From positions 15,352,501-15,416,500 of the forward strand of contig NC_079886.1 of NCBI RefSeq assembly GCF_029227915.1: a DNA stretch of 64,000 nt. The letters run 5' to 3'. A program made the position numbers and the translations under genes. The DNA is from Hydractinia symbiolongicarpus. Taxonomy: Eukaryota > Cnidaria > Hydrozoa > Anthoathecata > Hydractiniidae. The notes below the pieces were generated by a model, which saw only the letters and a list, made by a program, of their open reading frames with translations, was not told the origin of the DNA and did not search any database. Positions 10,328-21,167 of the stretch are shown one piece after another; within the stretch, counting starts at the first letter, position 1, and the number at the start of each line of letters is the position of its first letter.

Positions 10328-11142
10328 ATGTCTTCTCAACTTGACCTGTGCAACGCCGTGCCTGCTGGAGCGATCGAAACCCTGTATGACGAGCACTCGC
10401 AGCCGCGCTTCAAGCGTGCTGATCTTGGTAGATTTTTAGGAATCCCTGACATTGCGACGACTTACAGAGACGTAAAAACAACGCCTCATCGTGAACCAAC
10501 CCTTTCAAGAACCAAAACATGCTAATCCTCACAATATGTTTGTGACACTAGGTGGAGCTCTTGAGATTGCAGATTGTTCTAGAAAACCTAAAGCCATCGA
10601 GCTTACCAAGTGGCTAGCGCGAAAAGGTATAGAAAAACTGCAAGATGAAGTACGAGAGCAACGGCAAGCTATCGATGAAAAAGACGTAGCCATTGCGATC
10701 CTTGACGAAGATCTTGAAGACAGGGATAGACAACTTATGGTGCTGGAGGATGATTTAAAGAAAGAGATAGACGACTTGCGGTACAAGCGCAAGTAATCAC
10801 AGAGCTACGACAGCGACATGTTCCACGTGCGCAAGATCCTCGAAAAGACAACGCGATCATGATTTACCGCAAGCATACTGCACCAGACGATGATCAGTGC
10901 CATCGTCTTCCCTACTACTGTGCACGTGTTTAAAGACGAAAATCTCCACCAAAAGGAGATGGCTTAGGGACAACTATCCAAACTGTGAAGAGATTGTGAT
11001 CATCGATAATCCCAACGGGATTCACGCGTTCAATCGATTCGAAGAGGAAGGACACGTGGAACGGTATCAATGCCACATTCGACTCATCGATCTTACTCGC
11101 GACGATTTGTATGACCTGGGAGTGCCTGCCCTCGAAGACTAG
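10328..11142 (+). pseudogene. BRO/MSV199-like protein 1 of P1, frameshifted
   Basis: An N-terminal block (RFKRADLGRFLGIPDIATTY), a SRKPKAIELTKWLARKGIEKL block, a coiled coil, the linker ELRQRHVP, and a C-terminal domain (HAFNRFEEEGHVERY) occur in the same order as the intact P2 protein at 52108-52899. Frames change near 10490, near 10800 and near 10930, so the gene is dead. BRO-family proteins are DNA-binding proteins common in large DNA viruses of insects and other animals. Function here is inferred only from that family. Confidence 0.7.
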
Positions 11143-11150
11143 CGAGACTC

Positions 11151-11176
11151 TTTTGTAGCTTCACGAGGCTACAAAA
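11151..11176. terminator. Hairpin after BRO gene 1
   Basis: TTTTGTAGC and GCTACAAAA pair perfectly across an 8-nt loop, starting eight bases after the stop codon. Confidence 0.6.
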
Positions 11177-11282
11177 ATATCCATGGCTTCCTCAGCCTGG
11201 TGCTCATTATTGGATCCAGTAATTTTGTGACTTTTTTTGCGATTCACAAAAAAACTGTGGTTGAGCCTTGGCGTGTATAAGA
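11171..11282. repeat. Duplicated regulatory module, copy 2
   Basis: This is the second copy of the module at 9327-9434, with the palindrome arms TTTTGTGA (11223-11230) and TCACAAAA (11244-11251). It directly precedes BRO gene 2. Confidence 0.7.
11261..11280 (+). promoter_or_regulatory. P1 promoter-like box, copy 3 (before BRO gene 2)
   Basis: TTGAGCCTTGGCGTGTATAA ends five bases before the ATG at 11286, the same spacing as copy 2. Confidence 0.7.
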
Positions 11283-11285
11283 AAG

Positions 11286-12000
11286 ATGTCTCTTGTGGTT
11301 GATTACTTTGAAGGAAAGCAAGTCCGATCATTCTTTGTTCATTATAAAGGTGAATGCATCGTTGCCTCCGATGTTTGGAGAGCCGCGGGCCATAAGCGGG
11401 AGGCGGGAGTAAAAGCCCTTCAGAGACTTGTTCCCGACAAGTACAAAATACGGTTTGGCGACGCTGTTGTTGCTGAGCTCGATGAGGTGGACAGATCTGT
11501 CCACCCAAACACAGTTTTGCTGACAGAGCCAGGCCTTTATTGCTTCTTCTTGAGGTGTGGTAGACCTGAAGCAGAACCGTTTTTGGATTGGGTTGTTAAA
11601 GAAAAGGAAGCGGCGCTGGTTCTGCGCAACAACGACTTGGAGTACAAGGATCGAACGATAGCCGCACAAGAGCAAGAAATCATAGAGCTACGACAGCGAC
11701 ATGTTCCATGTGCGCAAGATCCTCGAAAGGATGGTTATAATCCAAAAGAATAACAAAGATGAATATCCGTATGTCGCTATATGTGGGCAACAGGGCTATG
11801 TAGCGCAAAAGATTCGCAACAAGTTAACAGATCATCCCAACGGTCAACTCGTCGTTCTTGCAGAAACTCCAAATGCCATTGTACATTACAACTGGCTCCG
11901 AGAGCGTGGATGCATCGAAATAAATCCCGAACGTCTAAAACACTTTCGATTAGGTCGTAATTATACAAATCAGAGATTGATGGAGCTTGCCGAGATCTAG
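11286..12000 (+). pseudogene. BRO-type protein 2 of P1, one frameshift
   Basis: The start is a classic Bro-N domain, with VLLTEPGLYCFFLRCGRP at residues 77-94 and PFLDWVVKE after it. A charged coiled coil and the linker ELRQRHVP follow. One frame change near 11730 leads into a C-terminal domain (VAICGQQGYVAQKIRN and AIVHYNWLRERGCIE) similar in layout, but not closely in sequence, to that of BRO gene 1. The DNA around the linker is almost identical to BRO gene 1, suggesting exchange of parts between the two. Confidence 0.75.
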
Positions 12001-12014
12001 GATTTTTTTTGTAA

Positions 12015-12036
12015 CCCGTGCTCCTGCGGAGACGGG
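12015..12036. terminator. Hairpin after BRO gene 2
   Basis: CCCGT/ACGGG plus CTCC/GGAG form a stem with one bulged base and a 3-nt loop, starting 15 bases after the stop and just after a T-run. Confidence 0.5.
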
Positions 12037-12097
12037 CGAGGCCCTGATATCATACACTACTCACCAAGGCTATGGACGAAGCTTTCGTGACCACTTC

Positions 12098-12122
12098 AAG
12101 TGTTAAAAGATAGTTAACACTT
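12098..12122. promoter_or_regulatory. Palindrome before the acidic protein gene
   Basis: AAGTGTTAA and TTAACACTT pair perfectly around a 7-nt loop. The ATG at 12135 follows after an A-rich stretch. Confidence 0.5.
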
Positions 12123-12134
12123 TAAGAAAAAAAA

Positions 12135-12692
12135 ATGGAGGCCTATGTAGAGAGCTTGCAATTTACAAAGTATTACGATGTGACGGTACCGGTTCTGCGA
12201 TGCTGTATCAATGCAGGTTCCACTACCGGTTATTGTTCACAGTGTTTGGAGAATTTTAGTTATCGAAATGGCTACTACTGGGAGGGGTTTATACATCCGG
12301 ATGATAATGAGCTTTTGGACAGAGTGCAATCAGGAAAGAAGCCCTGGGCGACAATTGCGTGTGAGGAGGAGGATGAAGTGCTCGAATACGATATCGAGGA
12401 TCGCAGGGGTCTGCATATTGTATCAGCGAACGTTAACGAGTGGGGGGTAATTTGCTACGAGATTATCAAGGATAAGGACTTAAGGCTCTTGGATCTGGCG
12501 GACTTGGAGAAAATTGGCGACATACTAAACATTCAAATCGATGACAGGGCATTGGTTGACATCATCGACCTTGATAGCGAGCTAAATGTTTTCAAGGGAA
12601 TCGTCTATAGCTATCCATTCTATACCCTACATCCTTCTGATTATACCCGCCTTCATCCGATTGACGACTCTGAGGACTCCGAGGATGACTAA
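12135..12692 (+). CDS. P1 acidic protein, 185 aa, unknown
   Basis: The frame is intact. The protein has four cysteines near the N-terminus (CC around residue 24 and CSQC around 36), a central region rich in aspartate and glutamate, and a DDSEDSEDD tail. No family is recognised and P2 has no counterpart. It is the last plus-strand gene before the convergent integrase, in the accessory-gene cluster with Fic and the BRO genes. Acidic tails of this sort are seen in DNA mimics and chromatin-interacting proteins, but that is only a possibility. Confidence 0.55.
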   Translation: MEAYVESLQFTKYYDVTVPVLRCCINAGSTTGYCSQCLENFSYRNGYYWEGFIHPDDNELLDRVQSGKKPWATIACEEEDEVLEYDIEDRRGLHIVSANVNEWGVICYEIIKDKDLRLLDLADLEKIGDILNIQIDDRALVDIIDLDSELNVFKGIVYSYPFYTLHPSDYTRLHPIDDSEDSEDD

Positions 12693-12711
12693 GACTTTAT
12701 GTTGGTAAGTA

Positions 12712-12738
12712 TTAATGTGAGCCACAGGTTCACATTAA
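12712..12738. terminator. Hairpin after the acidic protein gene
   Basis: TTAATGTGA and TCACATTAA pair perfectly across a 9-nt loop, starting 20 bases after the plus-strand stop. Confidence 0.6.
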
Positions 12739-12759
12739 CTACGCTTATGGGTATCAACT

Positions 12760-12779
12760 GTTCCCCCGTAGCGGGGAAC
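12760..12779. terminator. Hairpin after the P1 integrase gene
   Basis: GTTCCCC and GGGGAAC pair across a 6-nt loop, 17 bases beyond the minus-strand integrase stop. Together with 12712-12738, each of the two convergent genes has its own hairpin. Confidence 0.55.
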
Positions 12780-12795
12780 TAATGGCTCGTGAAAT

Positions 12796-13320
12796 TTACC
12801 ATTTTTTAACCGAGTCAGGAGGCAGCTTCGTGTCTGCAGGAGCCCGCAAAAGCTCTTCTTTCACAAACACACGCTCTGGACCATCTGCAAGGTAGTACAT
12901 CGTTCGGTTGTTTGGTTCGTTGACGATGCGGTCCAAACGGAACGTTTTTTTCGACCAAATCATGTCAGTTGCACGTCTTCTCTGATCTCCATGGTCTTCG
13001 CCGAGCTGCACCAAATATCGGTAGAGACCATCTTCTGAAAGAGGCTTCTTGTCAGGCTTGTAGCTTGCTTTTTGTGGAACCTCGTCGAGTTTGACTGCAT
13101 CGATAGGTTTCATCTTGATTCAAGCGGTTTTGGTGTTGTTCATCTGATCGACAATTTTGTAGAGTTGCTTGACCCATATCGTCGAGATCGTACAACTCAC
13201 ATTCCTGAGCGTCTCCATTCTCTCCTCGCGGCATATAAAGGTAGCTAGGTTTCCATACGACTGCATTTTCCGCTCGAGCGAAAAAAAGCTCAAGAGCTTT
13301 TCCCACAAGCATGCGCAATG
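12796..13320 (-). pseudogene. P1 retroviral-type integrase, C-terminal remnant
   Basis: The C-terminal part reads MNNTKTA, then SEDGLYRYLVQLGED and YYLADGPERVFVKEELL, collinear with the end of the P2 integrase at 51700-52058. A frame change occurs near 13115. Upstream, only scraps are seen (13120-13320), and the catalytic D,D,E segment is missing. Polintons use this integrase for insertion. Confidence 0.65.
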
Positions 13321-13371
13321 AAGTAGAATGACCGCTGACCTGACGTAAAAAGATGCTCCCGAGCTTCTCTC

Positions 13372-13397
13372 AAAAAGTTGAACTCATTCAACTTTTT
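13372..13397. repeat. Perfect palindrome near the P1 edge
   Basis: AAAAAGTTGAA and TTCAACTTTTT pair across a 4-nt loop. Confidence 0.5.
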
Positions 13398-13733
13398 CAG
13401 CGCGTATTTTTTCTCTCAAGCTTTTCGGCCAATGAAATTCAAGAAAAATGTAAACATTGCGTAATCCTTTCAGTGACATAAATTTTAGCGCAATTCCTTT
13501 TCATAACAAGTTCAAGGAATTATCAAGATGGCAGAGAGACGTACTTTTGAAAGCTCACAAGAAAACGTTAACAATCTAGCTCGATTGGCTCACTTTTATA
13601 ATCGCCCACAAACTAACGAAGCCAGTATACCATGTTTTTTGATTGGGTGTCCCTAATCTCCAGTGGAGGATTCGAAGTATCGTATGTTTGGGTAAAGGGA
13701 TGGCCTAACAAACAAGGGCTTCATCAGGTATAT
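13398..13733. other. Junction between P1 and a Harbinger fragment
   Basis: A 42-codon frame from ATG 13528 to 13656 (starting MAERRTFESSQENV) was noticed but has no recognised relative. It may be a leftover exon. Nothing else is supported. Confidence 0.3.
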
Positions 13734-14460
13734 CCATTGGTTTCATTCCTCCAGTCTCCAAGCTGTGAGTCCGCGCCATTTCCAGTATCCACAAATCCTG
13801 GTGGACAGTACCTTTACTCACCATGGATTTCTTGGCTTTTCATTAAAAATTATGTAGAGCAACTACTGCTTTTGTTATTAAATTCACAGTTTCAACCTGT
13901 GCAATAATGGGACGTCTAAAAATGCGAAACCTTGCTGCTGATATGCCAAAACAATTTTCAATTATTCTTCTGGCCCTTGATAAACGGTAGTTAAATATTT
14001 TCTTTTTAATGCAAGAGTCCAGACGAGCGAATGGTTTTAGCATATGTGGTTTTAATTGAAAGGCATCATGAGCCACAAAAACATATGGATATAGCTTATT
14101 TCCTTCATCTTTTATTTTAGCTGGGGGTGGTCTATTAATTGAGTTTGTTTCTATAGCCTGGCCAAGATTGCTGTTTTTATACACACCTCCATCGCTTTGA
14201 CGCCCAGCATCACCAATGTCTATCAACGTAAATTGGTAACGTGCGTTGCACACAGCAAGCAACACTATGCTATGTGTTTTTTTGTAATTAAAGTAGTCTG
14301 AACCACTTCGGGCTGGTGCTTGCATTACTACATGTTTGCCATCTATTGCCCTTAAACAATGTGGAAAGTTCCATCGGTCTTTGAACTCATTCGCTATCTC
14401 TTTCCACTTGCTTTCTGTGTCAGGAACATCTAAAAATCCATGACTCTGCAATTGATTCTG
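13734..14460 (-). pseudogene. Harbinger (PIF) transposase, second exon, decayed
   Basis: The frame shows AIDGKHVVMQAPARSGSDYF, IDIGDAGRQSDGGVY, the HDAF motif and FNYRLSRARRIIENCFGI, all hallmarks of the DDE_Tnp_4 (HARBI1-like) nuclease. A splice-acceptor-like TTGCAG lies near 14450 on this strand. The frame breaks near 13842, before a C-terminal piece CPPGFVDT that matches the other Harbinger copy at 30302-31114. The first exon is missing. Confidence 0.8.
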
Positions 14461-14492
14461 TGAGGTTATCTCCACAAAACAACAAAAAAGAC

Positions 14493-14627
14493 ATGGAAGA
14501 GACAAGGCAATGCACAAAGTGTAATCACTCTGTGCCACTAGAAAATTTTAAGCTAAACGAACGTAATGGACAACCAACAAAACAATGCATCATGTACACA
14601 TTCAACAACCGGAGTCAGTCCAGTTGA
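14493..14627 (+). pseudogene. Polinton zinc-finger gene, N-terminal fragment
   Basis: The frame starts MEETRQCTKCNHSVPLENF and ends at TGA 14625-14627. Both the start and the CxxCNH...L.NF...NGQ.TK.CI pattern match the P2 gene at 53745-54344. The A-rich leader before the ATG also matches. It may be a displaced piece of P1, or of another Polinton copy. Confidence 0.5.
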
Positions 14628-14713
14628 AGCGCTATTTCAACGAAAAACAACGACAACAATGTCCAACCTGCGATCGCCCTGGGTATCTACATATGATAAT
14701 TCTAGGCAGAATT

Positions 14714-17267
14714 CAGGGGCGGATCTAGGATTTTTTTCTGGTTAGGGAAAATTTGATAGATTTTTTGTAGTGTCAAGGGTTGTGGTGTTGTACGAGGTAA
14801 GTCAGCCGTTTGGTGTTTTTGCTGTAAAAGGAGCTAAAATTTTCCTAAAAAGAAGATTTTTAGTTATTAAAAATCCTTCCTAGGTTAGAAACTTTCTTTA
14901 TAGGCAAATAAATAACAGTAACATCCGTAGTTTTAACACTTTATCCTTGTTAAAACATGCAGCTGGAAGATGCGTCCGTTTAGAAAATTAGATTCGAAAC
15001 AGGGTTAGCGTTTCCATAGTTTCTTTGAATGACATACTGGTATTAAGTATCATCATCTAAGCATTTTTTTACGTTTTACGCACATAATACAAGTACAAGT
15101 AATAAGTTAGGGAGTTGCTTTATTTCAAAAGTATGCAATAAGTCTAGTAACTAACATTATAAAAAGAATTACATTACAAGACAATTTTAGGAATAGATAG
15201 TCAGACATTCAGTTAGAAATAGATAGTTTAATATTAAGGTTACTGGTATAGTTTTGCACCAATTTCTATTAAGCATTAATTTTAATGTTATGAAATTCCC
15301 ATAAGAGTAAGCAGTTTATTAAGCCAGAAAAGAGTTAGAAATCAGAAAAATAACATCAAAGTATTTTATGTATATTGTTTACCCTCACATGTCCCTGTCA
15401 ACTATGTTCGAAAAATATTTTAATACTGCAAAATCTTTAGTAACTATAGGCCAATTCTGAATATTCTAATACAAAAAGCAACGTATTTACAAATCCTACT
15501 TATAAAGTAAACATGACATTTTCATTAGTTTGCAGTCTGTAACAGAACGTTCTTTAACATGCATTCTTGTTTCGATCTGTATTGTTTTACGTGAAAATCT
15601 TTTCTATCAGTACAAATTATTTTGAATGATTTTTTTCACCTTCTTAGTTCCTCTTATAAAACACAACTTATATATACCAAATATAAATCTATTATTTACA
15701 GTTTTTCAATATTATAAGGATTCATAACGAATCTTCTGTGTTATTTACTTGATGGTGATTTTCATTGTCAGAAGAATATTCATCATAGGTACCAAGGTAA
15801 CATCAAAATATCTTATCCTAAAACAAAATTATGTACGTTGTATTGCTCAACAAGAAAATAGGAAATATTATACAACAAACCTGGACTATTCTTAGATTAG
15901 GTATCGCTTCATTCTTTTGTTTTTAGCAATTTCATTACAATTAAAAGTAGCATGGGAAAGTTAAAGATCTCTTTGTGTTCTTAAGTTTTAAATTGAGCAG
16001 TGGGATGTTGTATATAAAATGCACTGTTTAAAAGTTTCAACAAAGTCAAAGTTCTTAGGGACTATTACAATTAAAAAGTATATGCTATATAAATTATATA
16101 AAGTATATAAATTTGGCGGTGGGACGAGGTAGAATCCTTTGACATTAAAGTATATCTTATACTGTAAACATCGAGTTCTTAGAAAGCAGAAAGTATTTTG
16201 AACTTGTAGTGTCTACCTGCTTAACAGGGACACTTTGCCGAGTGCTTATGATTTCAAGGACTGACGACATTTAAATATTAACTTTTTTGATTTTGATGTT
16301 TAGAGGAGGGAAAGGGGATCTACAGATCTATTAACATTAAGGTTAAACTTTTGCGTTCATGAAAGAGCTGTCCCTTTAGTTACCTTACCAGAATATTTCC
16401 TCTTTCAAACAGAAACAAAGATATACACAGTTGCATACACGAAGCCCGTGACCTTAAGACATAAATCAAAAAAACTAACAAAATTCCAACTAATACACAT
16501 ACAGGTAGCTAGTAATACTCTATACCAAATTTAACATACACATTAAAACATCTTTTGACCACCAAGACAGTGTTTACATAAATTGCCTCAGTTATCTCGT
16601 TCAGCATTGGGCTTTTATAAACAAACAATGCATTTGATCGAGGTCAGGTTAAAACCTTTTGTTTTGATAAGAAAAAGATTTAAATCCCACGTTTTGTAAG
16701 AATCTGGTGGTTTACCACTTTTAGGAATAGTTCTTGACACAAAAGTGAAAAAAAAATTTAGGAGCAGCAAAAACTAAAATATTTCAAGTATTACTTACTT
16801 TAAAGCAATGAATTTATTGTCTCTTGCAGAGGCTGATGAAGGTTTGGTTTGAGACAACAACATGGCACTCGTGGCCATAATACTTCTCTCCAGCATTTCC
16901 AATCCTTTCAATATCTGAAAGGGTTTCCAAATTCAAAACATCTTCATTTAACTTGGATAGCCTTCAAGTTCTTTGATATTCTAGTTTTAGGCGTTTTTTC
17001 TTCCATCTGTGATTTTCATTCAATGCAATCGAAACTTTAAAACACGCGAACGTTTTAGGCGAATCGACATTTTGCCTAAGATCTTTTCTTATTTGAGTAA
17101 AATATCAAAAATCGATAAAGCGCTGCATCGTCATGAAGTTAAAATCGGCGGATGCCAAAAAAAATTTAATTTTTTATAGATTATTGTATCTATAGAGAAT
17201 TTTTTCCTAGGTCACAAAATTAGCCTTAGGCAAATGCCTAGGCTGCCTAACCCAAGATCCGCCCCTG
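14714..17267. mobile_element. hAT-like DNA transposon, no intact transposase
   Basis: The ends are inverted copies of CAGGGGCGGATCT, the typical hAT terminus. The 2.55-kb interior is AT-rich with no recognisable transposase frame. A minus-strand stretch at about 16830-16960 reads open for roughly 45 codons (LSDIERIGNAGEKYYG...), which could be an exon but matches nothing recognised. The expected 8-bp target duplication is not seen (flanks GCAGAATT and CTGTATCT differ). Confidence 0.6.
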
Positions 17268-17445
17268 CTGTATCTATCTCTCTCTCTATCTCCTCAGGCG
17301 ATTTAAAGATTCCGCCTTCGCTGGCGAAAATCAACAAATTTCAATGATAAAAAGTATTTTATTTTGAGCCATAGGTAGAAAGGATTTTTACCACATATGA
17401 TGTAAATTTATTAGCAGTACTAAATAAGCTCAAAGATTTTGGTAA
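17268..17445. other. Intergenic, no gene seen
   Basis: A short CT-rich microsatellite lies at about 17272-17293. Nothing else is supported. Confidence 0.3.
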
Positions 17446-17488
17446 ATATATCATTAAGCTCTCTCTAAGAGAGAGCTTAATGATATAT
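17446..17488. repeat. Perfect 21-bp palindrome
   Basis: Arms at 17446-17466 and 17468-17488 are perfect inverted copies separated by one base, centred on an alternating CT/AG tract. Confidence 0.75.
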
Positions 17489-19630
17489 CAAATCCGTTTT
17501 TCAATATTTTCATCTGGTATGACTTGTGGATTTTTTTTAAAAATCAGTAGCTTGGATTGCATACACATACATGTTTGTGTTAAAAACATCGTGGTTCGAC
17601 ACTTCCATACAACGTTCCTGGTAATGCTGATCTGGTTTTCTAACGCTGTATTGCTGATCAAGGTTTTCTACCTCCATACTGAGTTCGTAAAACATGTGTT
17701 TGAAATGAAAAGTCTGTGAAATTTTTGTTACTTAATTCTCAGTGCATATTTTCATTGTCTGATATGAAAGCAGTTGAGTTCAGAGCTTACATCACTTGAA
17801 TGTGGTCTAAATACTACCAAGTCAGATCTGATAGTTCCCAGAGAAATCCTTCATACACTCAATCAGAGTGCCGTGTTTTTCCTGCGTGCGCAAATATGGA
17901 GGTAATGTGTCCGCTTGGTTTGTTTACAATTTTACCTCCATTTCTGCGGGCGCATCGGGTATTACGTAATCACTCAGATGCGCGCGCAAGTAAATATCGG
18001 GACTGTGATTCCATGTATTTCAAATTTGAAAATTAAATCAAATTTCGTTTAAATCAAAAATTGAATTTTAAGTTCAATTTTTGATTTTTGATTTGAATGA
18101 AAAATTGAAATTCAAGTTCAATTGTTAATTTTGGTTTAAATAGAAATTTAAAAATCATATTATATTTTTGATTTTTGAGTTACATTAAAAATTAAAAATC
18201 TACTTTGAAACTTTGTGTGTGTATATTTTTGCAACTCAAACTTTCGCGTCTACTTCTTCCGAGGACACAAAAAAATTAAATGTTTTTGAAAAAACTCTCG
18301 CCCGATCGAAATCGGATGATGTAAGATAAGCCTTGGAACAATAAGTGTGCTTGCATTTTGTAGGTTAATATTATTCTGAGGTATCCGCGGTGGAAAGTGT
18401 TCGTTTTACTAGTTGTGGTTATATGGAATCATCAGGTAAAGTTTCCTCACACATGACGTCGTAAACTGTATATAGATTTCAACGGGGTAATCATATTCTG
18501 GAGTTTTCAACTTGAAGGTCATCTGAAACCAATTTACATATAGTATAATCCATCAGTGCTAAACTACAGGTTCGCGAAAATTCCTTGTCTATTTCGATGG
18601 GGGATAGAATAAAACTAACGTCATATTTTCTAATCTTTCGCATACGTCCATGATGTCACATCATCTACACTTTTTGTTAAGAAACTTCACGACATTAATT
18701 TTTGCGGGTAAGCAATGTAGTATGGGCGAATTAGGCTTAAAAACGGTGTTACCCGGAATTAATTCCAGATTTAAAGCATATTTGGTATCACTGGAAAGAT
18801 AATTTTATGTAGATAAACAATATCTTATGCCTCCATACACTGGTGTTGAGCATTTTTTTTATTCTTGGTTAACTTAAAGGGGCTATAGCTTTGACCACCG
18901 GTCTAAAAAGGGATAAAATTTACTTCATTTTCAGAGAAAACCTTCTAATTCATTAGAAAGCTCTCAAAAAACTATATAAAGGACTATTAAGTAACCATAG
19001 TCATAAATTCAAGTCGTTAAAAGATATTTTGAGTTGAAGTCACACAAAATTTATGGAAATTCGGCAACTTTAACTCAATATATCTCTTAAAGACTTAAAT
19101 TTATGACATTGGTTATTTATGACTTGGTAAAGCCCTGACCGTAACTTTCATCTCACAATTGTGGCACTTAACGAACAGACAAATTTACGAAATTAGGTAA
19201 TTTGTTTTACCTTTTGCTAAGGAACATAGGGATAAGAGTCATTTTTAGGATCGACCTCTTTAATTGAGTTTGGCATAATTAGGAAATTCGGGAAAGGTCT
19301 ATTAGGCGATATTCTAATTTAAGAGTAAGTCAAAGTAATATTCAGGCTATGTATAACATTTTTTTGAAATCCCAGTTCATCCCCTTTTGATACGCAATCA
19401 CTAAATCTATCATACCTTCCTAAATAAGAGGCTAGGTTCAAACCCTTTATATAGCCGAGCTTACTAAGAATAGCCTCGTTTTCAAAATAATTATTTTCCT
19501 CAAATCTAAATAAAATCTAACCAGAATATTATATTTCTCTAAAAACTTCAATTCTGCCATGATAATCTGATATTCTATCTGCATATCACCCGTCCTTTAT
19601 ATATTGCATTTCATTTCGTGCGTGATTTCA
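17489..19630. repeat. Gene-free region with low-complexity and inverted repeats
   Basis: No gene was recognised. At 18015-18200 imperfect copies of AAATTGAA/TTCAATTT-type words recur in both orientations. At 19009-19043 and 19071-19106 two roughly 35-base arms (starting TCATAAATT... and ending ...AATTTATGA) are inverted copies with a few mismatches. The rest is unannotated AT-rich DNA. Confidence 0.4.
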
Positions 19631-19985
19631 CAGACAAAATATGGCTAAGTATAGACTCCTATACATAGGAAAGGGTGTCCAACGAACAGACAAAATATAG
19701 CTAAGTATAGACTCCTATACATACGAAAGGGTGTCCAACGAACAAACAAAATATGGCTATTATTAATATATACTAATCGTTTACCAATGGAAAAAATTCA
19801 CAGGGTTGCCCATCCTTAATGTATCGCATTACATTTCGTGTGGTTCTACACAAGACGCTTTTGGCAGACAAACAGACAAAATACGCACTGACAAACAAAC
19901 AAAATATGCCTAACTAATAGTTTACCCATGGAAAAATCCATAGGGTCACCCTACTTTTATATAACGCATTTCATTGTATAAAAAA
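19631..19985. repeat. 56-bp tandem repeat, two good copies plus diverged ones
   Basis: Copies start at 19631 and 19687 (CAGACAAAATATGGCTAAG and CAGACAAAATATAGCTAAG), with GGGTGTCC near each end. Further diverged units with AACAAAATATG continue to about 19985. Confidence 0.65.
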
Positions 19986-20030
19986 CATACATTTACGTTA
20001 GGTATATACGTTAAGGGGCTTTTGAAGATT

Positions 20031-20119
20031 TTTTGGGCCCTGTTAGCAGTATATTGCAGTTGTTTGTGGGATATCGTCTGTGAAATACACGGCGATATCC
20101 CACAAACAGGGCCCCAAAA
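20031..20119. repeat. Large imperfect hairpin
   Basis: TGTTTGTGGGATATCG (20061-20076) and its reverse complement (20093-20108) form the inner stem. GGGCCCTG and CAGGGCCC extend it, with an extra 18-20 bases on the left arm. It could be a MITE or foldback remnant. Confidence 0.55.
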
Positions 20120-21167
20120 TTCTTATTCTTAATCTCAAGTATTTGCCCGACAAAAACCTGTATAATGCTCGAAACCCGAATAATGCTCGAAAAAGCAAAG
20201 AAAAACAGACTCTATATATTGATTCAAAAAATAATAACATATACTAACATAATATATGGTAGCGAAGTTCTTAAAAGAACTGTTTTCGATAGTTTTCAAT
20301 CAGATTTAACTTGAAAAAAAACTTATATATTAAATTTATAAACTTCTTATCTTCAAGCGCTTTCTTCCAACTATCAACTGCATAAAGGAGGGTGCCGACT
20401 CGCCGAAAAACGCCGCAAAAACTTGAAATTTCGCCTGGAGAAACCCGAAATCAACCCGAAACAACATTTTTTAAACATTTATTACCATGTATAATTTGTT
20501 CTTTTAATGTCGAGAATTGGTAGTGAAAGACTGTTTTTTATATCATTTATTTCATATATAGCTGTAATAAAATCCAACAAATAATAAACTGTATTTGTAA
20601 ATATTTTAAAATTTATATATCTAGCCTAGATAATTAAAATACTATTCCCTGTTAAGTTAGAAAAATACTGTAGCTACAGGGAAGTTTTAAATTAAAATAT
20701 TAATTACCTATAATTCAGTTCAACACCACCAAAATTTAAGCTAGTAATACCTAGCTCAACTTTTCGGTATGTTCGGTTGATTCTGAAATGTTTAACAGAT
20801 AGAAATTCAATATTAATACGTATCTTTTTCGTCGTTTTTCTTAATGCAGATATAGCAGTTCTAGTCTTTCACCAACAAGAAAATGGCTGCGACTTTGGGG
20901 ACGGATCGTAAATGTTAATACTGTATTGTCATTGGTTGAAAACTATTAGCCTATAAACAATGCAATAAACTGAAAAAGTACACAGTATCTATTACTAGGA
21001 CTGACTATCCGCTGCTTCTAGGCTTTGTGCTGTCTCTATATATCTATATATATTAATGACGCAGTTTTATCGAAATTTAAACTCTGTATACAAATACGAA
21101 AAAGAGAAGATTAAACTTGATATTTGTTGATACTCAACGTTAACTTTGTTCATAAACTGTTTGTTGT
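20120..21167. other. Intergenic, no gene seen
   Basis: AT-rich DNA that may include the 5' UTR of the R2-like element that follows. Nothing specific is supported. Confidence 0.3.

Larger units (their letters stand above)
3252..13397. mobile_element. Polinton/adintovirus-like element P1, truncated
   Basis: Gene order from the left: protein-primed PolB, a membrane protein, a second membrane protein, an 81-aa protein, ATPase, a 60-aa protein, Fic, two BRO-type genes, an acidic protein, all plus strand, then an integrase remnant on the minus strand. Membrane protein, 125-aa protein, 81-aa protein and ATPase have collinear homologues in element P2 (44.8-59.5 kb), which fixes the identity. Capsid, penton and other structural genes present in P2 are absent, so P1 is the replication and accessory half only. 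Nearly all genes carry frameshifts or stops. No TIRs or target duplication were found. Confidence 0.75.

Noticed and set aside
13632-13907. Plus-strand 91-codon frame
   Set aside because: It runs antisense to the Harbinger transposase end and shows no family traits.
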